Shown one piece after another: positions 1 to 6,744 of a stretch of 10,262 bases of DNA; position 1 is the stretch's first letter; each line of letters begins with the position of its first letter. The translations under genes were made by a program, and so were the position numbers. A model generated the notes under the pieces. It saw nothing but the letters and a program-made list of their open reading frames with translations, ran no database searches and had not been told where the DNA came from. Origin of the DNA: an uncultured Prevotellaceae bacterium (GTDB lineage Bacteria; Bacteroidota; Bacteroidia; Bacteroidales; Bacteroidaceae); contig OMXX01000119.1 of assembly GCA_900315105.1 (NCBI GenBank), positions 1 through 10,262 of the forward strand, given 5' to 3'.

Positions 1-17
1 AAGCCCCAAAGGCTTAC

Positions 18-62
18 AAAGGCTTTCAGACAAGCAATACATTATGAAGGCTGAAAGCCTTT
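18..62. repeat. 12-bp inverted repeat, possible terminator of the DUF3127 transcript
   Basis: Bases 18-29 (AAAGGCTTTCAG) are exactly complementary to 51-62, leaving a 21-nt loop. A related short hairpin sits just before it (AAGCC 1-5 with GGCTT 11-15), and CAAAGGCTT occurs twice (7-15 and 17-25). The element lies about 55 bp past the stop codon of the minus-strand DUF3127 gene, so it could end or protect that transcript. There is no U-tract on that strand. The loop is long for an intrinsic terminator, so the role is inferred. Confidence 0.4.
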
Positions 63-109
63 TAGAACATAAATGTTTTTTTCTGGTTTTTGTTTTTACT
101 GGACAGCAA

Positions 110-130
110 TAATTGTTAATTGTTAATTGC
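110..130. repeat. three tandem heptamers overlapping a stop codon
   Basis: TAATTGT, TAATTGT and TAATTGC follow each other without a gap at 110-130. The array covers the last codons and stop of the minus-strand DUF3127 gene; read on that strand it gives Ala-Ile-Asn-Asn-stop. The same 7-bp periodicity with a different sequence recurs at 8656-8856. Confidence 0.6.
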
Positions 131-412
131 GACGGGCTCAATCTTCCAGCACTTCATCTCCTGACTGTACATCACCCTGCCGTCCTTCGTCTTCCATTCG
201 CGCACGCTGGCTGCCCACTGAGCCGTAACCACCATGTCCTCACGGATACCAGCCAACTGATCCACCGCCTGTCCGCTGAAGTGAAGCACGTACCTGTCCG
301 GATACTGCACATTCTGCTGAGCCTCCACCACGATGTCCTGACTCTTCCACTGTCCTCTTTCCGAGGTTCCCTGCTGCATCTGCAGCACCTTGATAACTTT
401 CAATGTCTCCAT
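116..412 (-). CDS. DUF3127 family protein (OB-fold-like, possible single-stranded DNA binding)
   Basis: This 98-residue protein has the layout of DUF3127, a small Bacteroidetes family with a predicted OB fold related to single-stranded DNA-binding proteins. The matching parts are: an N-terminal beta strand (METLKVIKVLQMQQGTSERG, residues 1-20), a middle segment ending in a QYPDRYVLHFSG-type strand (about 40-51), a V-x-A-x-W strand (about 63-67), and the closing Y-S-x-E-M-x-C-W-K-I-E motif (about 83-93). Its length is normal for the family. It is preceded by a 120-130 nt leader with a Bacteroidetes -7 box. No nuclease or transposase neighbour fixes its role. In mobile elements such proteins usually sit with replication or recombination genes, so single-stranded DNA binding is plausible but untested. 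The family call is firm, the function is not. Confidence 0.82.
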   Translation of the reverse strand: METLKVIKVLQMQQGTSERGQWKSQDIVVEAQQNVQYPDRYVLHFSGQAVDQLAGIREDMVVTAQWAASVREWKTKDGRVMYSQEMKCWKIEPVAINN

Positions 413-442
413 TTTCTTAATATGATTTTGAGTAAATAAATG

Positions 443-515
443 CGAGTCTTTCGACCCTTTTAACTTAGTTGAACTCAGTCACGACTCGGCAAAATTCAAA
501 CAAACTCGATTTTGC
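443..515. repeat. two hairpins in the leader of the DUF3127 gene
   Basis: CGAGTC at 443-448 pairs with GACTCG at 483-488 (34-nt loop). GCAAAAT at 489-495 pairs with ATTTTGC at 509-515 (13-nt loop). ACTCG recurs three times in the stretch. Both lie between the start codon at 412 and the -7 box at 542, so they would be part of the 5' leader RNA. Nothing else is seen in the 413-608 gap apart from the promoter. Confidence 0.35.
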
Positions 516-541
516 ACTCGCTGTTCCTTCGTTTGTCGATG

Positions 542-549
542 CAAAGGTA
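542..549 (-). promoter_or_regulatory. Bacteroidetes -7 box for the DUF3127 gene
   Basis: The minus strand reads TACCTTTG here, followed by C, matching the TAnnTTTG -7 element of Bacteroidetes housekeeping promoters. No TTTG lies 19-21 bp upstream, so the -33 half is missing or divergent. Transcription would start near 535 and give a leader of about 120 nt. Confidence 0.4.
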
Positions 550-608
550 CACACTCTCCAGAACCCCTGTAATTAAGTGTATAAAACTCCATGCAACTTT
601 ATACAACA

Positions 609-911
609 TTATTTTAATGCCTCCCTCAGCATCACCTCAAACATCACATCCTTGATTCTGTGATGCCCATCAGCATCCATCTTCTTACGGCACATCTCCC
701 TATGCCATTCCAGTTCACCAAGCAACACCTTAAAATAATGTTCGTGTGCGTTACGCAACTCGCCACCCTTGCGCACCGTGTTCAGCGATGCACGGTTCAA
801 TCCATGCTTACGCTGAAGCATAGAGTCAGTCACGTCCAGCCGACCGAGCAGCTGTAACATAGTGAGCAACGTGCCCACCTCCTTGTCATTAGCTTTCGCT
901 TCCTTGTCCAT
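609..911 (-). CDS. small protein of unknown function, possible helix-turn-helix
   Basis: I do not recognise a named family for this 100-residue protein. It is entirely helical in character, soluble and highly charged, with no signal peptide or membrane segment. Residues about 15-55 could form a helix-turn-helix: a leucine-rich helix (TLLTMLQLLGRLD), then DSMLQRKHGLNRASLNTVRKGG, which resembles the recognition half of XRE/lambda-repressor-type domains. The C-terminal third is rich in His, Lys and Glu (GELEWHREMCRKKMDADGHH). The ATG is preceded by an A-rich stretch rather than a Shine-Dalgarno site. A perfect 18-bp palindrome lies 27 bp upstream and a consensus promoter about 190 bp upstream, which would suit an autoregulated DNA-binding protein. 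That role is inference. Confidence 0.68.
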   Translation of the reverse strand: MDKEAKANDKEVGTLLTMLQLLGRLDVTDSMLQRKHGLNRASLNTVRKGGELRNAHEHYFKVLLGELEWHREMCRKKMDADGHHRIKDVMFEVMLREALK

Positions 912-937
912 TCCGTTTCAGTTTTGAAAGTGAACAG

Positions 938-955
938 GAAGCATCCGGATGCTTC
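938..955. promoter_or_regulatory. perfect 18-bp palindrome, candidate operator or RNA hairpin
   Basis: GAAGCATCCGGATGCTTC is its own reverse complement with no spacer. It lies 27 bp before the start codon of the minus-strand 609-911 gene and well downstream of its predicted transcription start. It could bind a dimeric regulator at DNA level. In the leader RNA it could fold as a 7-bp hairpin with a CCGG loop near the ribosome entry site. Confidence 0.5.
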
Positions 956-1101
956 GTCCTCCTCTGGAGAACTATCCCCACCGCACCTTATCTCGAGCCA
1001 GCGCAGCGAGAATCTGTGTGATTCTATTTACTATTAGTATAATACTACCTTGCTCTTCAATTCATGGCACAAAAAAATGCACCGTGAACTAAATCACGAT
1101 A

Positions 1102-1133
1102 CAAAGTTACTATGCGTTTCCCACGCCTACAAA
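1102..1133 (-). promoter_or_regulatory. consensus Bacteroidetes promoter for the 609-911 gene
   Basis: On the minus strand, TTTG (1130-1133) is followed by a 20-bp spacer and TAACTTTG (1102-1109). This matches both the -33 and -7 elements at the preferred spacing. Transcription would start near 1095, giving a leader of about 180 nt. The -33 element lies inside the T-run that follows the hairpin at 1137-1178. Confidence 0.6.
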
Positions 1134-1178
1134 AAACAAACGTGGTCATTTGTGAACGATCACAAATGACCACGTTTG
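1131..1178 (-). terminator. 19-bp perfect hairpin with T-run, intrinsic terminator on the minus strand
   Basis: Bases 1137-1155 are exactly complementary to 1160-1178, with the four bases ACGA as loop. On the minus strand the stem is followed directly by TTTTTT (1131-1136), the form of an intrinsic terminator. It would stop minus-strand transcripts from the 1518-2804 gene region before the next promoter. TGACCACG, part of the right arm (1167-1174), is repeated at 1177-1184. A stem this long could instead be an operator for the overlapping promoter. Confidence 0.55.
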
Positions 1179-1250
1179 ACCACGAAAATACAGTTAATCC
1201 TGCCTTATTCCGCTAAAAAATATAAATATTGACGCTTTTACACGCAAATG

Positions 1251-1282
1251 TTTGGATTTTCAGTTTTATTGAACTAACTTTG
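1251..1282 (+). promoter_or_regulatory. consensus Bacteroidetes promoter on the plus strand
   Basis: TTTG (1251-1254), a 20-bp spacer and TAACTTTG (1275-1282) match the Bacteroidetes -33/-7 consensus exactly. No protein gene of normal size lies downstream on this strand; the next genes all run the other way. It would start a transcript near 1289 that runs into a strong hairpin at 1320-1351. Confidence 0.55.
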
Positions 1283-1288
1283 TACCCG

Positions 1289-1360
1289 AGTTCATCCCTC
1301 ATTCGAAGGAAGGAAATCGAAGGACGTTTAGCCAAGATGCTATGCGTCCTTTGCTTTTTC
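1289..1360 (+). ncRNA. candidate small RNA of about 70 nt
   Basis: A transcript from the promoter at 1251-1282 would end at a terminator-like hairpin. In this hairpin AAGGACG (1320-1326) pairs with CGTCCTT (1345-1351). Inside that stem TAGC (1329-1332) pairs with GCTA (1339-1342), around a 6-nt loop. The sequence then reads TGCTTTTTC (T-run 1355-1359). A second fold, TTTGCT with AGCAAA (about 1350-1368), overlaps the T-run. No known RNA family was recognised. It could equally be a stray promoter, or the hairpin could end a minus-strand transcript. Confidence 0.35.
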
Positions 1361-1431
1361 TATAGCAAAGTCGCATTCCGACGCTGATACAGGCGCTCTA
1401 TCTTGTTACGTTTCGCATCCTTACCCTCCAA
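1360..1431 (-). pseudogene. short coding-like stretch, possible gene remnant
   Basis: From a TTG at 1431 the minus strand reads LEGKDAKRNKIERLYQRR followed by NATLL and a TAG stop, 23 codons rich in Lys and Arg. The composition looks coding-like, but there is no ATG and an in-frame TGA lies a few codons upstream. It follows the 1518-2804 gene by about 85 bp. It may be the broken tail of a lost gene or chance. The rest of the 1179-1517 gap holds only the promoter and RNA features listed. Confidence 0.22.
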
Positions 1432-1517
1432 CTTATATGCCGTAAATCACCCAAAACATGAACCTTTTATGATTATTTTCCAGATGACAGCTTTCGTCGC
1501 AGTATATGTTATATGTT

Positions 1518-2804
1518 CTATTTGCCTTCGTTATTTGTTTGCCCATTCAGCAACGACTTGAAATCCTTCACCATAGCCTTGAAGGCTTCGTCAGAGTATG
1601 GAGTGTCATCCTCCTTTGTATATTTCGACACCGATGACTTGCTCGTAGGGCAATAGTCAGGAAAAGCCAACAGCATCTCCTCAAAGGTTATACGTCTAAT
1701 CACACCAGCATCCTGAGCTGCACGTATCGGCTTCATGATATCCTTGGCTTGCGATCTGTCCTTACCATCCATATACGACAAGACAAGCTCAACCACAGCC
1801 TCAGCATATCTCTGGTCAACCACAAAGCCATACTCCACCTTCTCATCCTCTCCCTCCTTATCCATGCCGGCCGAAGCCTCCTCTGCCTCAATGCGAGCCT
1901 TAGCCAATTCCCAGCCGGCAATACCTGTCATAAACAGCTGCATGGGAGCCGAAGGAATCTTATTGTAGAAAAGATTACCGCAGAACGTGACAAAATCCGA
2001 CTCATATCGCGAAAAAAGATTCCTCGGGAAAGCCATCAGCATCCCATACCTCTTCGCCAATCCCTTTCTGTCCCTAATCTGCAGCGCCTCACGCTGGCAC
2101 ACATCAGTCTCTTTCAGCCACTCAATCCATTTCCTTACACTCTCCAAGCGTATCTCAGGATGATTAAGAAAGTCCATAGCCTTCACGATATCCACGTTGC
2201 AATCCCTAACCGACTGATACACCGAATTCTGTATCAACTCATTCACCTTGATACAATCCTCCTTCTCATCGCAAGAGAAAGCCATGTGCAACGAAGCAAT
2301 ATAATTCCTTATAACAGGCAACAGATCCGACTCTGTAGCCACATCATTCTGTAGCATTTGTGATAGGAAATCTATATTGACGCCCAGTTTCTGCTGATCA
2401 TGCGACAGTGGACCACTCCCGCCATCGTAAGACCTCATCCACTCTTCATACTCCTTCTCCCTCTCAGTCACGAAGTCGTCTGAAATCACATTCGGAGGCA
2501 CCAGTTCGCAATATGCAGTCTTATAACCCCTGTCAAGGTTATGTCCCTTTATCCTAACCATGACACACTTTCTGCCGCTCTCCGTAATAGCCCTGCGCAC
2601 CATAGCCGCCTTCCTCGCACTCACATGACATCTCACATCACCATCAATCCATCCATCAACGCAGTCACTATCTATCTTATTCGCATCATTCAATGTTAGA
2701 GTCACCCATTTGCCCACACTGTTCCTGACGAAGTCCTCAACCTCATCTTCAGGCATAAAGTGCATAAACGAATCAAGCACAAAATGGATTTCCTCTATTT
2801 CCAT
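1518..2804 (-). CDS. 428-residue protein of unknown function, N-terminus faintly HIRAN-like
   Basis: I do not recognise this protein as a whole. Residues about 30-103 (VGKWVTLTLND...NKIDSDCVDGW...VRCHVSARKAAMVRRAI...SG...VMVRIKG...YCELVPP) follow the strand order and spacing of a HIRAN domain, a small DNA-end-binding fold found in helicases and in stand-alone bacterial proteins. The match is weak. Residues about 140-330 are mainly helical and end in a strongly acidic stretch (EAEEASAGMDKEGEDEKVE). Residues about 345-405 (YAEAVVELVLSYMDGKD...AKDIMKPIRAAQDAGVIRRITFEEMLLAFPDY) look like a compact helical, possibly winged-helix, domain. There are no catalytic motifs, signal peptide or membrane segments. 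It is monocistronic, with its own consensus promoter at 2882-2913. It appears GC-richer than the helicase next door, so it may have a different history. Confidence 0.8.
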   Translation of the reverse strand: MEIEEIHFVLDSFMHFMPEDEVEDFVRNSVGKWVTLTLNDANKIDSDCVDGWIDGDVRCHVSARKAAMVRRAITESGRKCVMVRIKGHNLDRGYKTAYCELVPPNVISDDFVTEREKEYEEWMRSYDGGSGPLSHDQQKLGVNIDFLSQMLQNDVATESDLLPVIRNYIASLHMAFSCDEKEDCIKVNELIQNSVYQSVRDCNVDIVKAMDFLNHPEIRLESVRKWIEWLKETDVCQREALQIRDRKGLAKRYGMLMAFPRNLFSRYESDFVTFCGNLFYNKIPSAPMQLFMTGIAGWELAKARIEAEEASAGMDKEGEDEKVEYGFVVDQRYAEAVVELVLSYMDGKDRSQAKDIMKPIRAAQDAGVIRRITFEEMLLAFPDYCPTSKSSVSKYTKEDDTPYSDEAFKAMVKDFKSLLNGQTNNEGK

Positions 2805-2860
2805 AGCGTCAATGGCTTGTTTAGTTAGTAACTTTAATAAATCACGCTAATCCACAACCG

Positions 2861-2876
2861 TTTTCCGTCTGGAAAA
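2861..2876. repeat. short hairpin at the predicted transcription start
   Basis: TTTTCC (2861-2866) pairs with GGAAAA (2871-2876) around GTCT. It lies just inside the start of the minus-strand transcript from the promoter at 2882-2913. It could protect the 5' end or be an operator half-site pair. Confidence 0.3.
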
Positions 2877-2881
2877 GCACA

Positions 2882-2913
2882 CAAAGGTACAAAAAAAATC
2901 CCAATCTGCCAAA
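2882..2913 (-). promoter_or_regulatory. consensus Bacteroidetes promoter for the 1518-2804 gene
   Basis: The minus strand shows TTTG (2910-2913), a 20-bp spacer and TACCTTTG (2882-2889). The start would fall near 2875, about 70 nt before the ATG at 2804. It lies in the short gap after the helicase stop codon, so the 428-residue gene has its own promoter and is not simply the tail of the helicase operon. Confidence 0.65.
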
Positions 2914-2939
2914 GCAAATCGTTTTTTTTTTTGTAAATA

Positions 2940-5870
2940 TCAATGCGAATCCATCCACTTTTTAATTTGATCAATACACCATGGTAGTTGGTCGCGAACT
3001 TGTTGTACCCAAAAGCGAATTACATCCCATCCTTGTTGCATAAGTGCTTGGTTACGTAGTTGGTCATTGTAACATAATTCATAACTCCATGTCTGATGAT
3101 ACATTGCACCATCAATCTCTATATCAAGTTTCTTGCCGTTATGGAATAATGCGAGGTCAAGGTAATATTTATCTACATGATATTGAGCCGTAACAGGAAT
3201 ACCAGCATCAGACAATGCCTGTTGAAGAATATGCTCCCATTCTGATGATTCAACTGGCGCTGTTTCACCAACGCTATATTCTGCAAAGTGTTCAAGATAA
3301 CTTACATTACAATGCTTGCAATACTCCTTGTTACCAACAGTTACAAGCAATGACCTTGCACGCGTTATGGCTACATTAAACAGATTCCCTGTTGATTTCA
3401 GGAATTGAAGACTCTGTGACTTTGTTCCATCAGATACTACAGGAGAGAATATTATTACATCACGCTCATCTCCCTGGAATTTATGAACGGTATCCACAAG
3501 TAACTGATTGTGAATCTCCAAATGATTGCGTAAATCCGAATCCCCTTCAAGTACCCTTTTTATCATATCAGCCTGAAGATGAAATGGGGTTGTTACGCCA
3601 ATAGAGCCTCTGAAATCTAATTCCATAGCAAGACGTCGCAGAAGTCGTACAACGCCTTCTGCTTCTTTCACATTGTATGCGCCACCACTTTCAGGTCTAA
3701 CAGTCTGTCCTTTTACATTCATCCACTGCATCCCCAGAATAGGCTGACCGTTGTTAGGAGATTCTAATCGTCTATAATCAGTTGCTATACGTAGTGTATT
3801 ATCATAAAATTCCTGATTAGAAAATTGAATTATATCTAGGTAACTTCTATGATGGTCACGCAATTGAATTATATCATCTGATTTTGCAACGCTTTCTGCT
3901 AAATCATATATTGAGCATGAACGATAAGACCAACGTGGTTCTATTTCATTCTGCCTCATTTGCAACAAATCGGTTTGCTTGTTGATTAGACATATATGAT
4001 TAAGCTGTTGTTTGTCACCAATCACAGCAACCCTTTTGGCACGAAGGAGCATAGGAATCATGGAAGCAATATCACATTGGCTTGCCTCATCAATAATAAG
4101 CAAATCATAAACTGCAGATTTGAAAGGCAATCTTCTTCTTGCAGACAATGAAGTTATGGCACATGCTGGTAAAAAAGGCTTTAACTCTGGTGAATATGCA
4201 TCAACTTCATCATGATCAAGCATGCTTATATAGTTGTGCAGACATGTTCGATTTTCAGAAGAGAAAAATCTTGTATGTTGATCCAGCCAATAATTCCATG
4301 CTTGCAGAGCCTTGTTTTGCAAGGTTGCATGTTCAGTAAGCATAGCCGCATCGAGTTGTTCCAGTGAGGCGCTGTCTTGTATCTTTAATAATAGAAAATT
4401 GTAGTCGGCAATATGTTTTAAATCTGCCATAATGGATGTAAATACATTGTCAAAGTGCATCCATTCGCGCTCTGACATGTTAGCATTTACTTTTGTTCCA
4501 ATATTATACTTTTCTCCAAACTGGTTAAGAACATTGATTGACAGAGTCATTTGTTGATTGATAGTTGTTTTCCATTTTTTTGTAAACAGCTTATCAATAA
4601 ATCTCTCAGGACCTTGCTCAATGCGTTGTCTATAATCTATGAAATTATCATGAGCTGCAACTGCTTCATTCAATTCTGAATCAGAAAGATTGCCTATTAG
4701 ATGCTTGTACTTATCTCTTATTTGGCATATCAGTTGTTCCTGTTCGTCAAGCTGATTACGGGTGTCAACAATATCTTTCTTTTGTTCAATCTTTGCATCA
4801 TAACTAGCACAGATTTTCTTGTAGTCTTCATAATATGGAAGCCCCGTCCGCTCCTTAGGCTTTGCATTCTCCCATTGCTGACAATAATCCATAATACATT
4901 GCTTCGTATTCTTCTCATATCGTATCATGAAAGGAAGATGCTTGTTCAATGCATTTACACGCTTTACTACAACATCAACAGCATTATTATTTTTACTTGT
5001 AAACAACACACTTTGACCTTGTATTGCAGCATTGACAATAAGGTTTGCAACAACTTGAGTCTTGCCTGTTCCTGGAGGGCCGGCAATTAATGTAACATCT
5101 GAATTTAACGCCCTTCGTACAGCATCCTTTTGTTCCATATTCAAAGGAAGAACCTCAAGAATAGGCTTGTCATTGGGAATAGAATAGTCAAATCTATTAT
5201 GTATGAATTTCCATAATATTGACTTTTCAATATCTACATCAGCATACTCTCCTAGGCGTATCAACTCATTACTCAGGCCTACGGTGTATGGAGTAGGCTC
5301 TTTGGCGAAGATAATAGCTCTATTAAGTATGCCATCACTTTCTTCCACGCTTAAAGCGGTTTTCTTCAAATCTTCCAAATTTATGGTATCAAGCCATTCC
5401 CAATCTGGACGCAAAAAACGGAGTTTGTCAGATAGTTCTTGTAGATTATCAATGTCTCCAACACCTTCACTGAAGCCTAACTCATCCTCTAATTGGCGTA
5501 ATTCATATATATTTTCAGTCTTATCATTAGTTGAGTACTTATCAATGATATCCTTGTTAATCTGTACTTCTTTTTCAATAGAAAATTCGATAGGCTTTCC
5601 ATTAGTACCATCGCAAAATGTTATACGAAGAATGAAAAGTGGAGAAATATAATAGCGGTTCTTGAGAATCGGGAAACCAATCAGCAAATCCTTCTCTTTG
5701 TCTCTATTGGAAGACAAAAAGGTTGCAATCTCACCACGTTTTAATGCATACTTATTAATCCACGGCAAAGCAATGAAGGACTTATCATCCTTCATAGAAG
5801 CTCTCATCGTAGTGTTATTTTCTAACTCTATGCAGTTAATATAATATTTGCAAAGTCCTTGCAGTTTCAT
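2940..5870 (-). CDS. SF1 helicase (AAA_11/AAA_12, Upf1-like) with C-terminal Vsr/DUF559-like nuclease
   Basis: The 976-residue protein is an ATP-driven nucleic-acid translocase fused to a nuclease. Residues 1-250 match no family I know. The helicase core has Walker A GPPGTGKT (264-271), a long insertion with coiled-coil character (about 320-560), Walker B DEAS (594-597) followed by a GDKQQL motif III (about 617), HKFQGDERD (796-804) and NVAITRAR (832-839) as motifs V and VI. The C-terminus (about 875-976) is a PD-(D/E)XK fold of the MTES_1575/DUF559/Vsr type: E877 or E879, D905 in YYLDLAL, and E918-I-D920 in IEIDGAMYH. All three catalytic positions appear intact. It starts 3 nt after the methyltransferase-HIT stop codon, so it is the last gene of a coupled operon. 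It recalls helicase-Vsr defence proteins but lacks DUF4011 and DUF3320 and is much shorter than them. Confidence 0.9.
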   Translation of the reverse strand: MKLQGLCKYYINCIELENNTTMRASMKDDKSFIALPWINKYALKRGEIATFLSSNRDKEKDLLIGFPILKNRYYISPLFILRITFCDGTNGKPIEFSIEKEVQINKDIIDKYSTNDKTENIYELRQLEDELGFSEGVGDIDNLQELSDKLRFLRPDWEWLDTINLEDLKKTALSVEESDGILNRAIIFAKEPTPYTVGLSNELIRLGEYADVDIEKSILWKFIHNRFDYSIPNDKPILEVLPLNMEQKDAVRRALNSDVTLIAGPPGTGKTQVVANLIVNAAIQGQSVLFTSKNNNAVDVVVKRVNALNKHLPFMIRYEKNTKQCIMDYCQQWENAKPKERTGLPYYEDYKKICASYDAKIEQKKDIVDTRNQLDEQEQLICQIRDKYKHLIGNLSDSELNEAVAAHDNFIDYRQRIEQGPERFIDKLFTKKWKTTINQQMTLSINVLNQFGEKYNIGTKVNANMSEREWMHFDNVFTSIMADLKHIADYNFLLLKIQDSASLEQLDAAMLTEHATLQNKALQAWNYWLDQHTRFFSSENRTCLHNYISMLDHDEVDAYSPELKPFLPACAITSLSARRRLPFKSAVYDLLIIDEASQCDIASMIPMLLRAKRVAVIGDKQQLNHICLINKQTDLLQMRQNEIEPRWSYRSCSIYDLAESVAKSDDIIQLRDHHRSYLDIIQFSNQEFYDNTLRIATDYRRLESPNNGQPILGMQWMNVKGQTVRPESGGAYNVKEAEGVVRLLRRLAMELDFRGSIGVTTPFHLQADMIKRVLEGDSDLRNHLEIHNQLLVDTVHKFQGDERDVIIFSPVVSDGTKSQSLQFLKSTGNLFNVAITRARSLLVTVGNKEYCKHCNVSYLEHFAEYSVGETAPVESSEWEHILQQALSDAGIPVTAQYHVDKYYLDLALFHNGKKLDIEIDGAMYHQTWSYELCYNDQLRNQALMQQGWDVIRFWVQQVRDQLPWCIDQIKKWMDSH

Positions 5871-5873
5871 TGC

Positions 5874-6743
5874 TTAGTATTTCTGTTTATTTGGTATTAC
5901 ACCTCTTACTCCTCCTTTAGGGTTTGGAACATCACCTTTGTATCTTGGGATAATATGCATGTGAACATGGAATACGCTCTGGCCGGCAGCCTCATTTACA
6001 TTTATACCAATGTTATAGCCGTCAGGATGGAATCGTTCGTCTAATTTGGTCTTCACATACTGAAGCATTACATTCATAGCCTCTCTTTCGTGATTGGTCA
6101 GTTCAAAGTAAGATGCCACATGTCGCTTTGGGATAATCAGAGCATGTCCTGGTGAAACAGGATACCCATCATAGAAAGCAACGCATGTTGCCGTTTCACA
6201 TATTACTTCAACCTTTCGCGAGAGTCTGCAGAATGGGCATTTTACGCCTTCTTCACGAGGAAGCCTGTTAAAATGATTGTATTGATAAAGTTCGTAACTA
6301 TTTGTTTTAGAAATACTGGTAAAAGGCAGTATTACATTACACTGATAAGTATATTCCTTGTGAATGGCATGCTGTCTAAAACCTTCTTCTTGCAGATCCC
6401 TGCGCACAGAATAATACGCGGTACCATTTGGAGCAAGTAAGTTACTGACATTCATCATCACTTCTGCTTGGGCATAGGGCTCCAGAACATTCAATACATA
6501 ATTACAGATAATCGTATCAAACTTACCTTCTGGATATTCAGTCCTATAGTAATAGTCATAACCTATTATATCCAATCCCTTGTCTTTCAGTTCATCAGTG
6601 TCAAAACCATAGCCACAACCATAGTCTAAAATCCTTCCCTTGAGCAAATCATGCTGGAGAAGGAATCTTGTAGGTACTGACAGTGATGTGCGCTTTATAG
6701 CTGTCAGATATGGGTGGTTTATTATGATTTTATTCTCTGACAT
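5874..6743 (-). CDS. class I SAM-dependent methyltransferase fused to a HIT nucleotide hydrolase
   Basis: Two enzymes are joined in 289 residues. Residues 1 to about 155 form a Rossmann methyltransferase: motif I is ILDYGCGYG (38-46), an acidic end of strand 2 follows in IIGYDYYY, and the motif IV region is FDTIICNYVLNVLEP. There is no (D/N)PPY motif, so an amino-methylating DNA adenine or cytosine N4 enzyme is not indicated. Residues 169-289 form a HIT domain of the Hint/Fhit branch: CPFC (169-172), YPVSPGHALIIPKRHV (194-209) and the catalytic triad HVHMHIIPR (His259, His261, His263). HIT enzymes hydrolyse nucleotidyl phosphoramidates, dinucleoside polyphosphates or adenylated ends. The ATG follows the HNH stop codon after one base (TGATATG), indicating translational coupling. 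The substrate of either half is unknown. Confidence 0.9.
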   Translation of the reverse strand: MSENKIIINHPYLTAIKRTSLSVPTRFLLQHDLLKGRILDYGCGYGFDTDELKDKGLDIIGYDYYYRTEYPEGKFDTIICNYVLNVLEPYAQAEVMMNVSNLLAPNGTAYYSVRRDLQEEGFRQHAIHKEYTYQCNVILPFTSISKTNSYELYQYNHFNRLPREEGVKCPFCRLSRKVEVICETATCVAFYDGYPVSPGHALIIPKRHVASYFELTNHEREAMNVMLQYVKTKLDERFHPDGYNIGINVNEAAGQSVFHVHMHIIPRYKGDVPNPKGGVRGVIPNKQKY

Positions 6744-6744
6744 A

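Noticed and set aside
113..439. 108-codon open frame on the plus strand
   Set aside because: Antisense to the DUF3127 gene, which has a recognisable family pattern; the plus frame is His/Leu-rich noise.
1749..2354. 201-codon open frame on the plus strand
   Set aside because: It lies wholly inside the 428-residue minus-strand gene, has low-complexity Leu/His-rich content, no ribosome site and no promoter; it is an antisense shadow.
5203..5652. 149-codon open frame on the plus strand
   Set aside because: Antisense to the well-supported helicase gene, serine-rich, and without any domain signal.
2940..5870. Assignment to the Hhe (DUF4011-helicase-Vsr-DUF3320) family
   Set aside because: The order helicase then Vsr-like nuclease is similar, but DUF4011 and DUF3320 are not visible and the protein is far shorter.
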